A stretch of 64,000 nucleotides of DNA. It comes from Pseudomonas sp. DY-1 (lineage in GTDB: Bacteria > Pseudomonadota > Gammaproteobacteria > Pseudomonadales > Pseudomonadaceae). The stretch's first letter is position 1, and each line of letters begins with the position of its first letter. Shown here piece after piece: positions 19,695-32,440 of this stretch. The stretch covers positions 3,348,001 to 3,412,000 of the forward strand of contig NZ_CP032616.1 in the NCBI RefSeq assembly GCF_003626975.1, given 5' to 3'. The position numbers and the translations under genes are program-made. The notes under the pieces are model-generated. The model saw only the letters and a list, made by a program, of their open reading frames with translations, was not told the origin of the DNA and did not search any database.

Positions 19695-20151
19695 ACTCGA
19701 CCTGCAACTCGCAAGCGAGGCCCAGGGCCTGCCGAGCGAGGTGGATTTCCGTCGCTGGTGCGAACTGGCCCTGCGCCAACGCAGCGCCGATTCCGAACTG
19801 ACCATCCGACTGGTGGACGAGCCCGAGGGGCGCGAACTCAATCGCACCTGGCGCCACAAGGACTACGCTACCAACGTACTCTCCTTCCCTGCGGACGTGC
19901 CGGACGAGTTGCTGGATATCCCGCTGCTCGGCGACCTGGTCATCTGCGCGCCAGTGGTGGCCCGGGAAGCCTCCGAACAGGGCAAGGCCCTGGAGGCTCA
20001 CTGGGCGCACCTGGTGATCCACGGCTGCCTGCACCTGCTCGGCTACGATCACATCGAGGATGAGGAAGCCGAGGAAATGGAAGCACTGGAACGGGAATTG
20101 CTGGCTGAACTTGGCCACCCCGACCCTTACCGCGATGACGAAGACCAATAA
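19687..20151 (+). CDS. ybeY: rRNA maturation endoribonuclease YbeY
   Basis: 154 residues. It is a zinc-dependent endoribonuclease for 16S rRNA 3'-end processing. The signature [11 protein letters not shown] supplies the three zinc histidines. The earlier [20 protein letters not shown] motif is the conserved YbeY N-terminal region. The start overlaps ybeZ. The acidic C-tail [10 protein letters not shown] is unremarkable. Confidence 0.94.
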   Translation: MLELDLQLASEAQGLPSEVDFRRWCELALRQRSADSELTIRLVDEPEGRELNRTWRHKDYATNVLSFPADVPDELLDIPLLGDLVICAPVVAREASEQGKALEAHWAHLVIHGCLHLLGYDHIEDEEAEEMEALERELLAELGHPDPYRDDEDQ

Positions 20152-20172
20152 GAAGCACCGAGCAAAGGACAT

Positions 20173-21012
20173 ATGAGCGAAGATCGATCGAGCAACGGGC
20201 ACAGGTCCTGGCTGGAAAAGCTGACCCAGGCCTTTGCCCATGAACCCAAAAGCCGCCAGGAACTCCTCGAGCTGCTGCGCGAGGCCCACCAGAACAAGCT
20301 GCTCGACAGCGAAGCGCTGTCGATCGTCGAAGGGGCCATCCAGGTCGCCGACCTGCAAGTACGCGACATCATGGTGCCGCGCTCGCAAATGATCAGCATC
20401 AAGGCCAACCAGACGCCGAAGGAGTTCCTCCCGGCGATCATCGACGCCGCCCACTCCCGCTACCCGGTCATCGGCGAAAGCCTCGATGACGTCATGGGCA
20501 TTCTCCTGGCCAAGGACCTGCTACCGCTGATCCTCCTGGACAACGGCCAGCCGTTCAACATCAAGGATCTGCTGCGCCCGGCCACCTTCGTGCCCGAATC
20601 CAAGCGCCTCAACGTGCTGCTGCGCGAATTCCGCGCCAATCACAACCACATGGCGGTGGTCATCGACGAGTACGGTGGCGTGGCGGGCTTGGTGACGATC
20701 GAGGACGTGCTGGAGCAGATCGTCGGCGACATCGAGGACGAGCACGATGTCGAGGAAGACAGCTATATCAAGCCACTGCCCAGCGGCGACTTCATCGTCA
20801 AGGCCCTGACCCCGGTGGATGCCTTCAACGAGTTCTTCGAAACCGACTTCTCCGAGGACGAGTTCGATACCGTTGGCGGCCTGGTCATGGGCGCCTTCGG
20901 CCACTTGCCCAAGCGCAACGAAACCACCGAGATCGGTGAGTTCCGCTTCCGCGTGCTCAACGCCGACAGCCGCCGCATCCATCTGCTGCGCCTCTCTCCG
21001 CTGTCCCATTGA
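20173..21012 (+). CDS. corC: CorC/YbeX CBS-domain protein
   Basis: 279 residues. A pair of CBS domains (about 65-185) carries VRDIMVPRSQMISI and AVVIDEYGGVAGLVTIEDVL. A CorC/HlyC domain (about 200-275) with DTVGGLVMGAFGHLP follows. YbeX/CorC has been linked to magnesium/cobalt efflux and to ribosome function. It sits between ybeY and lnt, as in many gammaproteobacteria. The start at 20173 has a purine-rich leader (GAGCAAAGGA). Confidence 0.9.
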   Translation: MSEDRSSNGHRSWLEKLTQAFAHEPKSRQELLELLREAHQNKLLDSEALSIVEGAIQVADLQVRDIMVPRSQMISIKANQTPKEFLPAIIDAAHSRYPVIGESLDDVMGILLAKDLLPLILLDNGQPFNIKDLLRPATFVPESKRLNVLLREFRANHNHMAVVIDEYGGVAGLVTIEDVLEQIVGDIEDEHDVEEDSYIKPLPSGDFIVKALTPVDAFNEFFETDFSEDEFDTVGGLVMGAFGHLPKRNETTEIGEFRFRVLNADSRRIHLLRLSPLSH

Positions 21013-21020
21013 TTCGCGCA

Positions 21021-21043
21021 CGCCCCTCCACAGCGGAGGGGCG
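21021..21043. other. hairpin between corC and lnt
   Basis: CGCCCCTCC (21021-21029) and GGAGGGGCG (21035-21043) form a perfect 9-bp stem with a 5-base loop. No T-run follows, so it is more likely an RNA processing or attenuation element than a full terminator. Confidence 0.45.
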
Positions 21044-21126
21044 CCCGTGGATAATCGCGCCCCGAGCCGGCAACAAAAGGCTCGCTCTGGATTTCTTCCA
21101 GCTCCCCATCCGCCCAAGGACCGAGC

Positions 21127-22647
21127 ATGAACTGGATCACCCGCCCCGGCTGGCCGGGCAACCTGCTGGCCCTGGCCGCTGGCGCCCTTACGCCCCTGGC
21201 TTTCGCCCCCTTCGATATCTGGCCCCTTGAACTGTTGTCGCTCGCCCTCTTCTACCTGGGTTTGCGCGACCTGGCGCCCAAGGCCGCGTTCTGGCGCGGC
21301 TGGTGGTACGGCCTCGGCCTGTTCCTGAGCGGCACCAGTTGGATCTACGTCAGCATTCACGACTACGGTGCGGCCTCTGTACCCCTGGCTGCGTTCCTCA
21401 CCGTCGGCTTCAGTGCCGGCGTAGCGCTGTTCTTCGCCCTGCCCGCGGCAATCTGGGCGCGCTGGCTGCGCCGCAGCGAGGCCGCCCTCGCCGATACCCT
21501 GGCCTTCGCCGCGCTCTGGCTGGTCCAGGAAGCGTTTCGTGGCTGGTTCCTCACCGGCTTCCCGTGGCTCTATGCCGGCTACAGCCAACTGGACGGCCCG
21601 CTGTCGGGGCTGGCACCGATCGGCGGCGTCTGGCTGGTGTCCTTCGCCCTGGCATTGACCGCTGCCCTGCTGGTGAACCTGGCTCGCCTGCGCAGCCGTC
21701 CGGCGTTCCTGGGCACCGGCATCGCCCTGCTGCTCGCTCCATGGGTAATCGGCCTGGCACTCAAGGGCCACGCCTGGACCCAGCCCGCCGGCGCGCCGCT
21801 GAAGGTCGCGGCCATGCAGGGCAACATCGAACAGAACCTGAAGTGGGACCCGGAGCAGCTCAACGCCCAGCTGGCGCTTTATCGCGACATGACCTTCAGC
21901 TCGCAGAAGGCCGACCTGATCATCTGGCCGGAAACCGCAGTACCGGTGCTCAAGGAGTTCGTCGACGGTTATCTCGGCGTGATGAACCGTTTCGCCAATG
22001 ATCGGCAATCCGCGCTCATCACCGGCGTCCCGATCCGCCAGAACAATGATCGCGGCGAGAAACGCTACTACAACGGCATCACCGTGGTCGGCCAAGGTGA
22101 AGGTACCTACCTCAAGCAGAAGCTGGTGCCCTTCGGCGAGTACGTGCCACTGCAGGACGTGCTGCGCGGACTGATCGCCTTCTTTGACCTGCCGATGTCC
22201 GACTTCGCCCGCGGCGACTCCGATCAGGGCCCGCTGATGGCCAAGGGATACCGCATCGCACCTTACATCTGCTACGAAGTGGTCTATCCCGAGTTCGCCG
22301 CCGGCCTGGCCGCGCAGAGCGACATCCTGCTGACCGTCAGCAACGACACCTGGTTCGGCACCTCCATCGGCCCGCTGCAGCATCTGCAGATGGCGCAGAT
22401 GCGCGCCCTGGAAGCAGGACGCTGGATGATCCGTGCGACGAACAACGGCGTGACCGTGCTGATCGACCCCTTCGGCCAGATCACTGAAGGCATCCCGCAG
22501 TTCCAGCAAGGCGTTCTCTACGGGGAAGTCCTGCCCATGCACGGCCTGACTCCCTACCTGCAGTGGCGCGCCTGGCCGCTGGTGATTCTCTGCGGCCTGC
22601 TCTTCGCCTGGGCGCTGATGGCCAGTCGGATCGCCAAGACGGTGTAA
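21127..22647 (+). CDS. lnt: apolipoprotein N-acyltransferase
   Basis: 506 residues. It adds the third acyl chain to lipoproteins in the inner membrane. N-terminal membrane helices (1-200) precede a periplasmic nitrilase-like domain. The catalytic triad is visible: Glu in IIWPETAVPV, Lys in LKQKLVPFGEY and Cys in APYICYEVVYPE. A final membrane helix ends the protein. The several lipoproteins coded in this window (lptE, rlpA, sltB3) are its kind of substrate. Confidence 0.95.
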   Translation: MNWITRPGWPGNLLALAAGALTPLAFAPFDIWPLELLSLALFYLGLRDLAPKAAFWRGWWYGLGLFLSGTSWIYVSIHDYGAASVPLAAFLTVGFSAGVALFFALPAAIWARWLRRSEAALADTLAFAALWLVQEAFRGWFLTGFPWLYAGYSQLDGPLSGLAPIGGVWLVSFALALTAALLVNLARLRSRPAFLGTGIALLLAPWVIGLALKGHAWTQPAGAPLKVAAMQGNIEQNLKWDPEQLNAQLALYRDMTFSSQKADLIIWPETAVPVLKEFVDGYLGVMNRFANDRQSALITGVPIRQNNDRGEKRYYNGITVVGQGEGTYLKQKLVPFGEYVPLQDVLRGLIAFFDLPMSDFARGDSDQGPLMAKGYRIAPYICYEVVYPEFAAGLAAQSDILLTVSNDTWFGTSIGPLQHLQMAQMRALEAGRWMIRATNNGVTVLIDPFGQITEGIPQFQQGVLYGEVLPMHGLTPYLQWRAWPLVILCGLLFAWALMASRIAKTV

Positions 22648-22653
22648 CCCCCA

Positions 22654-22703
22654 TGTAGGAGCGAGCTTGCTCGCGATCGTTCGCGAGCAAGCTCGCTCCT
22701 ACA
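22654..22703. repeat. REP-type perfect palindrome (GAGCGAGCTTGCTCGCGA class)
   Basis: Two 23-base arms (22654-22676 and 22681-22703) are perfectly complementary around a 4-base centre. The core, GAGCGAGCTTGCTCGCGA, belongs to a REP class common in Pseudomonas. It lies between the convergent lnt and ydcF-like genes and may also stop transcription. Confidence 0.85.
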
Positions 22704-22720
22704 GGAAAACGGTCCGGCGA

Positions 22721-23482
22721 TTAGTTGTAGGCCAACGGGTAGGCCAGCAACCCCACGGCCTCGTTGAGCAGCATCCCGCTCTGCCAGACCGCCTTGCTTT
22801 CCGGTAGCCAACCGCCCAACGGACGGCCATTGGGTACCCCCAGATAGCCTACAGGCGCCGCCACCACCTCGAAGCCGGCGCGTTCGAAACACCAGCGCGC
22901 CCGCGGCATATGCGCAGCCTGGGTAACCAATAGCACTCGGCTGATCCCGTCGGCCCGGAGCAGCTTCGCGCTGTGGGTGGCGTTTTCCCAGGTGGTACGG
23001 CTCTCCCCTTCCTGCCAGCGCACTTCCAGCCCGAAGTCGCGCCGCAAGGTTTCGGCCATGATCCATGCCTCGCTTGGAGGCTCTCCATAGTGCAGGCCGC
23101 CACTGGTCAACAGCGGCAAGCCACTTGCGCGAGCCAGGCGAGCGGCGTAGCGCAATCTTTCCAGGGCCATCGGGGCCGGCTGGTCCGCCCCCCAGGCAGG
23201 ATCATCACGCTCGCGCCCGCCCCCCAGCACGACGATCGCGTCCACTTTCCCGGACAATTGCGCCCAATCGGATTCGGCCAGTGGCGCTTCGCGCTCGAGC
23301 ACCTTGGCCGACCACTCGACCATGATCGGCAGACTCATCAGCCAAAGCCCGCCAAAGCCCGTGACGAAGCAGGCCAGTGACAGACGCGGCATTCGCCGTC
23401 GCAACCACCAGGCAAACAGAAGCAATAGGAGAAGGCCGCCAGGGGGCAGCAGGAATTGCTTGATGATGTAACGAATCGGCAT
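22721..23482 (-). CDS. YdcF/ElyC-like DUF218 membrane protein
   Basis: 253 residues. Two N-terminal membrane helices (about 8-25 and 35-55) are followed by a DUF218 domain with VDAIVVLGGGRERDD, ESRTTWENATHSAKLL and VLLVTQAAHMPRARWCFERA. E. coli ElyC of this family affects envelope carbohydrate and peptidoglycan synthesis at low temperature. The start at 23482 is chosen because GGAGG lies 5 bases upstream. Confidence 0.85.
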   Translation of the reverse strand: MPIRYIIKQFLLPPGGLLLLLLFAWWLRRRMPRLSLACFVTGFGGLWLMSLPIMVEWSAKVLEREAPLAESDWAQLSGKVDAIVVLGGGRERDDPAWGADQPAPMALERLRYAARLARASGLPLLTSGGLHYGEPPSEAWIMAETLRRDFGLEVRWQEGESRTTWENATHSAKLLRADGISRVLLVTQAAHMPRARWCFERAGFEVVAAPVGYLGVPNGRPLGGWLPESKAVWQSGMLLNEAVGLLAYPLAYN

Positions 23483-23506
23483 GGGCACCTCCAGGGTGCC
23501 CGGAGA

Positions 23507-26821
<3,315 letters not shown>

Positions 26822-26881
26822 TCGAAGCCGGCGCCCTCCTCCGGGAGTGGTGCCGGACTGCTCGCAAGGGGAAAGCAAGAA

Positions 26882-27490
26882 ATGAAGAAACGGAATCTGC
26901 TGGTCCTGGGCCTTACCGTGCTGCTGAGTGCGTGCGGTTTTCAACTGCGCGGCACAGGCGACGCCAAGTTCGCCCTGGACGAACTGGACGTAACCGCTCG
27001 CAACCAATACGGCCAGACCATCAAGGAAATGCGTGAGGCGCTGGAAAACAACGGCGTGAACGTCCACGCCGGTGCTCCCTACACTCTGGTGCTGGCCCGC
27101 GAAGACGAGACCCAGCGCACCGCCACCTACACCTCTGGCGCGCGCAGTGCAGAGTACGAACTGACCAAGACCCTGCAGTACGAAATTCGCGGCAACAACG
27201 ACCTGCTGCTGATGAACGACAAGCTGACCGTACAAAAGTACTACGTATTCGACAGCAACAACCTGATCGGCTCCGACCAGGAAGCCGCCCAGCTGCGTGT
27301 GGAAATGCGCCAGGAAATGATTCAGCAGATGCTCATGCGCCTGCAGTTGATCACCCCGGCTCAACTCGACCAGCTGCAGCAGACTGCAGAAGCCAAGGCC
27401 CAGGCCGAAGCGGAAGCAATGGAAGCCGCACGCCAGGCCGAGAAGGCCCGGCAACCGCAGCAATCTCCGCTGCAACTGCCCATCCAGTGA
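26882..27490 (+). CDS. lptE: LPS-assembly lipoprotein LptE
   Basis: 202 residues. It is the outer-membrane partner of LptD in lipopolysaccharide insertion. The signal peptide ends in the lipobox LLSACG, and the following [12 protein letters not shown] is the family signature. The C-terminal third is an Ala/Glu/Gln-rich coiled stretch ([20 protein letters not shown]), longer than in E. coli but usual for Pseudomonas. It follows leuS by 60 bases. Confidence 0.94.
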   Translation: MKKRNLLVLGLTVLLSACGFQLRGTGDAKFALDELDVTARNQYGQTIKEMREALENNGVNVHAGAPYTLVLAREDETQRTATYTSGARSAEYELTKTLQYEIRGNNDLLLMNDKLTVQKYYVFDSNNLIGSDQEAAQLRVEMRQEMIQQMLMRLQLITPAQLDQLQQTAEAKAQAEAEAMEAARQAEKARQPQQSPLQLPIQ

Positions 27491-27496
27491 GTAAAT

Positions 27497-27515
27497 GGGG
27501 CCGCATAGCGGCCCC
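27497..27515 (+). other. hairpin between lptE and holA
   Basis: GGGGCCGC, three bases, then GCGGCCCC: a perfect 8-bp stem just after the lptE stop. It has no T-run, so it is likely a partial terminator or RNA stabiliser. Confidence 0.5.
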
Positions 27516-27529
27516 AGTCATTTGCGCCT

Positions 27530-28567
27530 ATGAAACTCAATCCCGCACAACTGGGCAAACACCTGCAGGGCCAACTGGCGCCTGTTTACGTCGTCAGCGG
27601 CGATGAGCCGCTGCTCTGCCAGGAGGCCTGCGACGCGATCCGCGCCAGCGTCCGTGCGCAGGATTTCAGCGAGCGCCAGGTGTTCAACGCCGAGGCGAAC
27701 TTTGACTGGGGCCTGCTGCTCGAAGCCGGCGCCAGCCTGTCGCTGTTCGCCGAGAAACGCCTGCTGGAATTGCGCCTTCCCTCAGGCAAGCCGGGAGACA
27801 AGGGCGCTTCTGCGCTTCTGGAATACCTCTCCCGCCCGCCGGAAGACACCGTGCTGCTGCTCAGTCTGCCCAAACTCGACGGCAGCACTCAGAAGACCAA
27901 ATGGGCCAAGGCCCTGATCGACGGCCCCGACGCCCAGTTCATCCAGATCTGGCCTATCGAGGCCCACAACCTGCCGCAGTGGATACGCCAACGCCTATCC
28001 CAGGCCGGTCTGGCCGCCAACCAGGAAGCGGTCGACCTGATCGCCGCACGGGTAGAGGGCAACCTGTTGGCCGCCGCCCAGGAGATCGAAAAACTCAAAC
28101 TGTTGGCCGACGGTGGCCAGGTGGATGCCGCCACGGTCCAGGCCGCGGTAGCTGACAGCGCCCGTTTCGATGTTTTTGGCCTGATCGACGCAGCCCTCAA
28201 CGGCGAGCCCGCCCACACCCTACGTTCGCTGGAAGGCCTGCGCGGCGAAGGCGTAGAGCCTCCGGTGATACTCTGGGCGCTCGCGCGGGAACTGCGCCTG
28301 CTGGGTGGACTGGCCCAGCAATACAGCCAGGGCGTGCCGCTGGAGAAAGCCTTTGCCGCTGCCCGGCCGCCGGTCTGGGATAAGCGCCGCCCATTGGTCA
28401 CCCGCGCCCTGCAACGTCACCCGGCATCACGCTGGAACCAGTTGCTGCAGGATGCCCAACGCATCGACGCGCAGATCAAGGGGCAGGCTCCGGGCGATCC
28501 CTGGAACGGTCTCGCTCGACTTGCTCTGCTGCTGGCCGGCCAACGCCTGCCGCTGGCGGCCGAATAG
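27530..28567 (+). CDS. holA: DNA polymerase III delta subunit
   Basis: 345 residues. It is the clamp-loader subunit that opens the beta clamp. The N-terminus MKLNPAQLGKHLQGQLAPVY with VVSGDEPLLCQEA is diagnostic, and the C-terminal collar domain has LWALARELRLLGGLAQ. Length matches the family (about 343). It follows lptE as in other gammaproteobacteria. Confidence 0.94.
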   Translation: MKLNPAQLGKHLQGQLAPVYVVSGDEPLLCQEACDAIRASVRAQDFSERQVFNAEANFDWGLLLEAGASLSLFAEKRLLELRLPSGKPGDKGASALLEYLSRPPEDTVLLLSLPKLDGSTQKTKWAKALIDGPDAQFIQIWPIEAHNLPQWIRQRLSQAGLAANQEAVDLIAARVEGNLLAAAQEIEKLKLLADGGQVDAATVQAAVADSARFDVFGLIDAALNGEPAHTLRSLEGLRGEGVEPPVILWALARELRLLGGLAQQYSQGVPLEKAFAAARPPVWDKRRPLVTRALQRHPASRWNQLLQDAQRIDAQIKGQAPGDPWNGLARLALLLAGQRLPLAAE

Positions 28568-28638
28568 CTGGACATTTTCTGACCAGCAGCCGATGATGCG
28601 CGCGCCCGCACTGATGCGTGCCCCATCGAGGATCGGCC

Positions 28639-28797
28639 ATGGCCAAGAAACGCAAGCCAGGCGCACCTGACCGCGCCAAATCCCTGGTAGCCCAGCCACT
28701 CTTCCGCTGCCGCCAGGAAAAGCCCATGAAAGGCAAAGGAAGTTACCGCCGCGAAGCCTCCCAGGATTGGGAGGCTTCGTCGCTTATAGCGGTCTGA
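28639..28797 (+). CDS. arfA: alternative ribosome-rescue factor ArfA
   Basis: 52 residues, too short for most automatic calls. The core AQPLFRCRQEKPMKGKGSYR matches the ArfA signature (PLFR, EK, KGKGSY followed by basic residues). ArfA enters stalled ribosomes lacking a stop codon and recruits RF2 when trans-translation fails. GAGG lies 7 bases upstream of the ATG. A perfect 12-bp hairpin (28752-28779) lies inside the coding sequence before the stop. In E. coli a hairpin there produces a non-stop arfA mRNA, so that tmRNA removes ArfA unless rescue is failing. Confidence 0.88.
   Translation: MAKKRKPGAPDRAKSLVAQPLFRCRQEKPMKGKGSYRREASQDWEASSLIAV
28752..28779 (+). promoter_or_regulatory. arfA: intragenic hairpin of arfA
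   Basis: Arms of 12 bases (28752-28763 and 28768-28779) are perfectly complementary with loop GGAT. The hairpin encodes residues after KGKGSYRR and ends 18 bases before the stop. By analogy with E. coli arfA it would be cut by RNase III or end transcription, giving mRNA without a stop codon. Confidence 0.72.
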
Positions 28798-28852
28798 AAA
28801 GGCTCGGACATGTTAAGGTCGCGGCTTGATTCGTCTGCCTCGAGACTTGCGT

Positions 28853-30160
28853 ATGTTCGATGCCCCCGTCCCCGGCCTGATGTTCCGCAGCCTGGCCGTG
28901 GCTTCTGCCCTCACCCTGCTCAGCTCCTGCGCCGATGCACCGGCCCAGAAATCCGCTACTACGCCCCTGCCCCAGGCGAGCCAGCCTGCCAGCAAACCCG
29001 CCGCAACGCCCGCACAGATTCCGGTGCAAATGCCCGCCATCAGCTTCAACGCGTGGCGCGACGGCTTCCGCCGCCAGGCCTTGGCCCAAGGCATTGATGC
29101 CAGCACCTTCGACCGAGCCTTTGCCGGTATTACCCCGGACCCGAGCGTAATCACCGCTGACCGCAGCCAGCCCGAATTCACACGGCCGGTCTGGGAGTAT
29201 CTGGAAGGCGCCATCTCTCCCTATCGCGTGCGCAAGGGACAGGCACTGATTACCGAGCACGCTGCGACGCTGGACGCCATCGAGCAACGATTCGGCGTGG
29301 ATCGCGAGCCATTGGTGGCCATCTGGGGCATGGAAAGCAGCTTTGGCCAGTTCATGGGCGACAAGTCGGTGATCCGCTCCCTGGCCACCCTGGCCTACGA
29401 AGGCCGTCGTCCCGAATTCGCCCACGCGCAACTGCTGGCTGCCCTGCAGATCCTCCAACACGGCGACATTCAGCCCGGCAGCATGCTTGGGTCCTGGGCC
29501 GGCGCCATGGGTCAGACCCAGTTCATCCCGACAACCTACAACAGCCATGCGGTGGACTTCGATGGTGATGGTCGCCGCGACATCTGGAGTTCCTCGGCCG
29601 ATGCCCTGGCCTCCGCCGCCCACTACCTCCAGGCCTCAGGCTGGCACAAAGGCCAACCCGCAGCACTGCAGGTTCAATTGCCGCAGGGCTTCGACTACGC
29701 CCACGCGGACGGAGACATCCGTAAACCCGTGGCGCAATGGCAAGCGATGGGCGTGCAAGTCGGCCCGCAAGGCGCGGGCCTCGGCAACGACAGCGCTTCT
29801 TTGCTTTTGCCAGCCGGCCACCGCGGACCGGCCTTCCTCGTGCTGGATAACTTCCGCGCCATCCTCAAGTACAACAATTCCTCGTCCTACGCCCTGGCGG
29901 TCAGCCTGCTGGGCGAGCGCTTCGATGGCCGTGGCCAGCTCACTGGTAGTTGGCCTCGCGACGAGCGTCCGCTGAGCCGCAGCGAACGAGTGGAGTTGCA
30001 GGAGTCCCTGGCCGGTGCCGGCTTCAACCCGGGTGCTGCGGACGGCATCATTGGCGCCAATACCCGCAAGGCGATCCGCGGCTACCAGCAACGCCTGGGC
30101 TGGCCGGCAGACGGCTACCCAAACCTGGATCTGCTCAAGCAGTTACGTGAAGGGCGCTGA
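28853..30160 (+). CDS. sltB3: lytic murein transglycosylase SltB3 (MltB family) lipoprotein
   Basis: 435 residues. The signal segment ends in lipobox LLSSC, followed by a Pro/Ala-rich linker. The MltB-type catalytic domain has its glutamate in AIWGMESSFGQF, with GSWAGAMGQTQFIPTTY and the conserved VDFDGDGRRDIW. A C-terminal peptidoglycan-binding domain (about 375-435) carries DGIIGANTRKAIRGYQ. It cleaves glycan strands to 1,6-anhydro ends. GAGA 7 bases before 28853 favours this start. Position and architecture match P. aeruginosa SltB3 (PA3992, from memory). Confidence 0.87.
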   Translation: MFDAPVPGLMFRSLAVASALTLLSSCADAPAQKSATTPLPQASQPASKPAATPAQIPVQMPAISFNAWRDGFRRQALAQGIDASTFDRAFAGITPDPSVITADRSQPEFTRPVWEYLEGAISPYRVRKGQALITEHAATLDAIEQRFGVDREPLVAIWGMESSFGQFMGDKSVIRSLATLAYEGRRPEFAHAQLLAALQILQHGDIQPGSMLGSWAGAMGQTQFIPTTYNSHAVDFDGDGRRDIWSSSADALASAAHYLQASGWHKGQPAALQVQLPQGFDYAHADGDIRKPVAQWQAMGVQVGPQGAGLGNDSASLLLPAGHRGPAFLVLDNFRAILKYNNSSSYALAVSLLGERFDGRGQLTGSWPRDERPLSRSERVELQESLAGAGFNPGAADGIIGANTRKAIRGYQQRLGWPADGYPNLDLLKQLREGR

Positions 30161-30302
30161 GGCGCCCAGCCCTTTTTCGCGATAGCACGCGCTCCCGTCT
30201 CCAGACGGCTGCGAGCTCGTGCAAACGCCTTTGTGATAAACTGCGCCACCCCTTTTTGCCCCTGCGGCAGCCAACGGAGCCACCAGCGGAGCCAGATTTC
30301 CG

Positions 30303-31355
30303 ATGTCCGATACAGACTCGTCCAAACACGTCGCCAGCGGCGAAAAGTTCCGTACTGCTCAGGGCATCACCGCAATCAAGGATGGCCAGAAGCGTCGCGC
30401 CTCGGCCGAACCCCAGGTGTTCGAGCCCAAGCCCAAGTGGTTGCGGGTAAAGGCACCGGGCGGCAGCCGCTTCGAGGCGGTCAAGCGCAATGTTGGCGAA
30501 CATCGCCTCAGCACCGTGTGCCAGGAATCGCATTGCCCGAACATGGGTGAGTGCTGGTCCAACGGCACAGCCACCATCATGCTGATGGGCTCGGTATGCA
30601 CTCGCGCCTGCCGATTCTGTGCCGTGGACACTGGCAATCCGAATGGCTGGCTGGATCTGGAAGAACCGCAGAACACTGCCAAGTCGGTCGAGCTTATGGC
30701 GCTGCGCTACATCGTGCTGACCTCGGTGGACCGCGATGATCTCGATGACGGCGGCGCCAGCCATTACACTGCCTGTGTGCGCGCCATCAAGGAGCGTACG
30801 CCGAAGGTGGTCGTGGAAGCCCTGACCCCCGACTTCAATGGCGACTCCAAGGCCATCGAACGAGTGGTGGACTCTGGCTTGGAGGTATTCGCGCAGAACG
30901 TCGAGACCGTCAAGCGCCTGACCCACGTGGTGCGCGACCCGCGTGCCGGCTACGAGAAAACCCTGCGCGTACTGGAGCATGCCAAGCGCCATCGTCCGGA
31001 CGTGCTGACCAAGACCAGCCTGATGCTCGGGCTTGGTGAGACGGACGAAGAAGTCATCGAGACCATGGATGACCTGCGTGCAATTGGCGTGGACATCCTG
31101 ACCCTCGGGCAATACCTGCAACCCACTCGCAACCACCTGCCGGTCAAGCGTTGGGTCAGCCCCGAGGAATTCAACCGCTTCCGCGATATCGGCCTGGAGA
31201 AGGGTTTCATGGAAGTCGCAGCCGGTCCGCTGGTGCGCTCCAGCTACAGGGCCGACCGGGTGTTCGAGAAGAACAACCTGGGCTTGGCTGCACCGGTACC
31301 GGTACCGGGCCAGGCCTTGGACCCGAGTATCATTCCCGCGCTCAATCTGGGCTGA
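30303..31355 (+). CDS. lipA: lipoyl synthase
   Basis: 350 residues. It is a radical-SAM enzyme inserting two sulfurs into octanoyl groups on lipoyl domains. The auxiliary cluster cysteines are in [12 protein letters not shown] and the radical-SAM cluster is CTRACRFC. The C-terminal RSSYRAD motif near residue 322 holds the serine ligand of the auxiliary cluster. It converges on lipB, the preceding enzyme of the pathway, across a shared terminator. Confidence 0.97.
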   Translation: MSDTDSSKHVASGEKFRTAQGITAIKDGQKRRASAEPQVFEPKPKWLRVKAPGGSRFEAVKRNVGEHRLSTVCQESHCPNMGECWSNGTATIMLMGSVCTRACRFCAVDTGNPNGWLDLEEPQNTAKSVELMALRYIVLTSVDRDDLDDGGASHYTACVRAIKERTPKVVVEALTPDFNGDSKAIERVVDSGLEVFAQNVETVKRLTHVVRDPRAGYEKTLRVLEHAKRHRPDVLTKTSLMLGLGETDEEVIETMDDLRAIGVDILTLGQYLQPTRNHLPVKRWVSPEEFNRFRDIGLEKGFMEVAAGPLVRSSYRADRVFEKNNLGLAAPVPVPGQALDPSIIPALNLG

Positions 31356-31403
31356 GCAGGAACTGCCCAGCCCGGCGATGCGTTCAGCGAGGTTGAATAA
31401 ACG

Positions 31404-31443
31404 AAAAGGCCCCCTCTCCCGATGGGAGAAGGGGCCTTCTTTC
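31404..31443. terminator. bidirectional terminator between lipA and lipB
   Basis: Stem AAGGCCCCCTCTCCC with one mismatch to its partner GGGAGAAGGGGCCTT, loop GAT, flanked by A and T runs, lying between convergent genes. Confidence 0.82.
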
Positions 31444-31458
31444 TTCCGGGAAGTGCCT

Positions 31459-32085
31459 CTACTGCGTGTAACCCAGCCGCCGGCGCAGTGCCTGCTCAAG
31501 GTGCTGTGCCACCTCATCGAGCTGCGGCGGCGTCTCGATCAGGTCCTTGAGCTGCACCATCTTCAACCCGGCGTAACCGCAAGGGTTGATCCGCCAGAAG
31601 GGCGACAGGTCCATGTCTACGTTAAGCGCCAGGCCGTGGAAGGAGCAGCCGCGGCTGACACGCAGCCCCAGTGAGGCGATCTTGTCGCCGTTGACATAGA
31701 CGCCAGGGGCATCAGCCTTAGGCGCTGCCTCGACACCGTAGATCGCCATTACATCGACCAGGCTCTGCTCAAGAGCCGTCACCAGCTCGCGCACACCCAG
31801 CCCCAGCCTACGCAGATCCAGCATCACGTAAGCCACCAGTTGGCCGGGGCCATGGTAGGTAACCTGACCGCCGCGCTCGACCTGGATCACCGGGATGTCG
31901 CCCGTCTCCAGCAGATGCTCAGCCTTGCCGGCCTGGCCCTGGGTGAACACCTGGGGATGCTGCAGCAGCCAGATTTCGTCGGGAGTTCGCTCGTCACGCT
32001 CGGTAGTCAGACGGCGCATCGCTTCCAAGGTCGGCAGGTAGTCCACCAACCCCAGATATCGCACGATGAGTTCGGCAGAAGTCAC
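31459..32085 (-). CDS. lipB: octanoyltransferase LipB
   Basis: 208 residues from a GTG start. It moves octanoate from ACP to lipoyl domains. Motifs: [36 protein letters not shown] (the catalytic lysine) and the active-site cysteine in INPCGYAG. The GTG at 32085 shares one base with the ybeD stop, so the two are coupled. Confidence 0.94.
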   Translation of the reverse strand: MTSAELIVRYLGLVDYLPTLEAMRRLTTERDERTPDEIWLLQHPQVFTQGQAGKAEHLLETGDIPVIQVERGGQVTYHGPGQLVAYVMLDLRRLGLGVRELVTALEQSLVDVMAIYGVEAAPKADAPGVYVNGDKIASLGLRVSRGCSFHGLALNVDMDLSPFWRINPCGYAGLKMVQLKDLIETPPQLDEVAQHLEQALRRRLGYTQ

Positions 32086-32366
32086 TAGAGGACCATATGC
32101 ACGCGGCCAGTGGCACGCAGGTCGACATGGATCGCCTGCAACTGGTCTACGCCAGTGGCGGTGATCAACACTTGCACCGAGAGGAATCGCCCATTACGGC
32201 TATCGCGAATCACCAAGGTGGCAGCGTCGAAGTCAGGAGCGTGGCGCTGGATGATTTCGATCACCAGGTCGGCAAAGCCTTCCCCAGAGTCGCCGATCAC
32301 CTTGATAGGGTAGCGCTCGCAGGGAAACTCGATTTTCGGGGGTTGTACGTCAGGAGTATCGGTCAT
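32085..32366 (-). CDS. ybeD: YbeD / DUF493 small protein
   Basis: 93 residues. It has the ACT-like fold family signature [20 protein letters not shown] at the N-terminus and the C-terminal [14 protein letters not shown]. It is commonly adjacent to lipB and dacA/dacC, as here. Its role is unresolved, and an allosteric or regulatory function has been suggested for the fold. It overlaps lipB by one base. Confidence 0.9.
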   Translation of the reverse strand: MTDTPDVQPPKIEFPCERYPIKVIGDSGEGFADLVIEIIQRHAPDFDAATLVIRDSRNGRFLSVQVLITATGVDQLQAIHVDLRATGRVHMVL

Positions 32367-32440
32367 GGCGGCGGCGGACTCGTGGTCCGCGATGCGGACG
32401 CCCCGTCCCCCTTCAGGGTGAGAGGCGTCGGCTCAGAAGG

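Noticed and set aside
20521..22542. 673-codon open frame antisense to corC and lnt
   Set aside because: Same artefact; lnt catalytic residues lie on the + strand.
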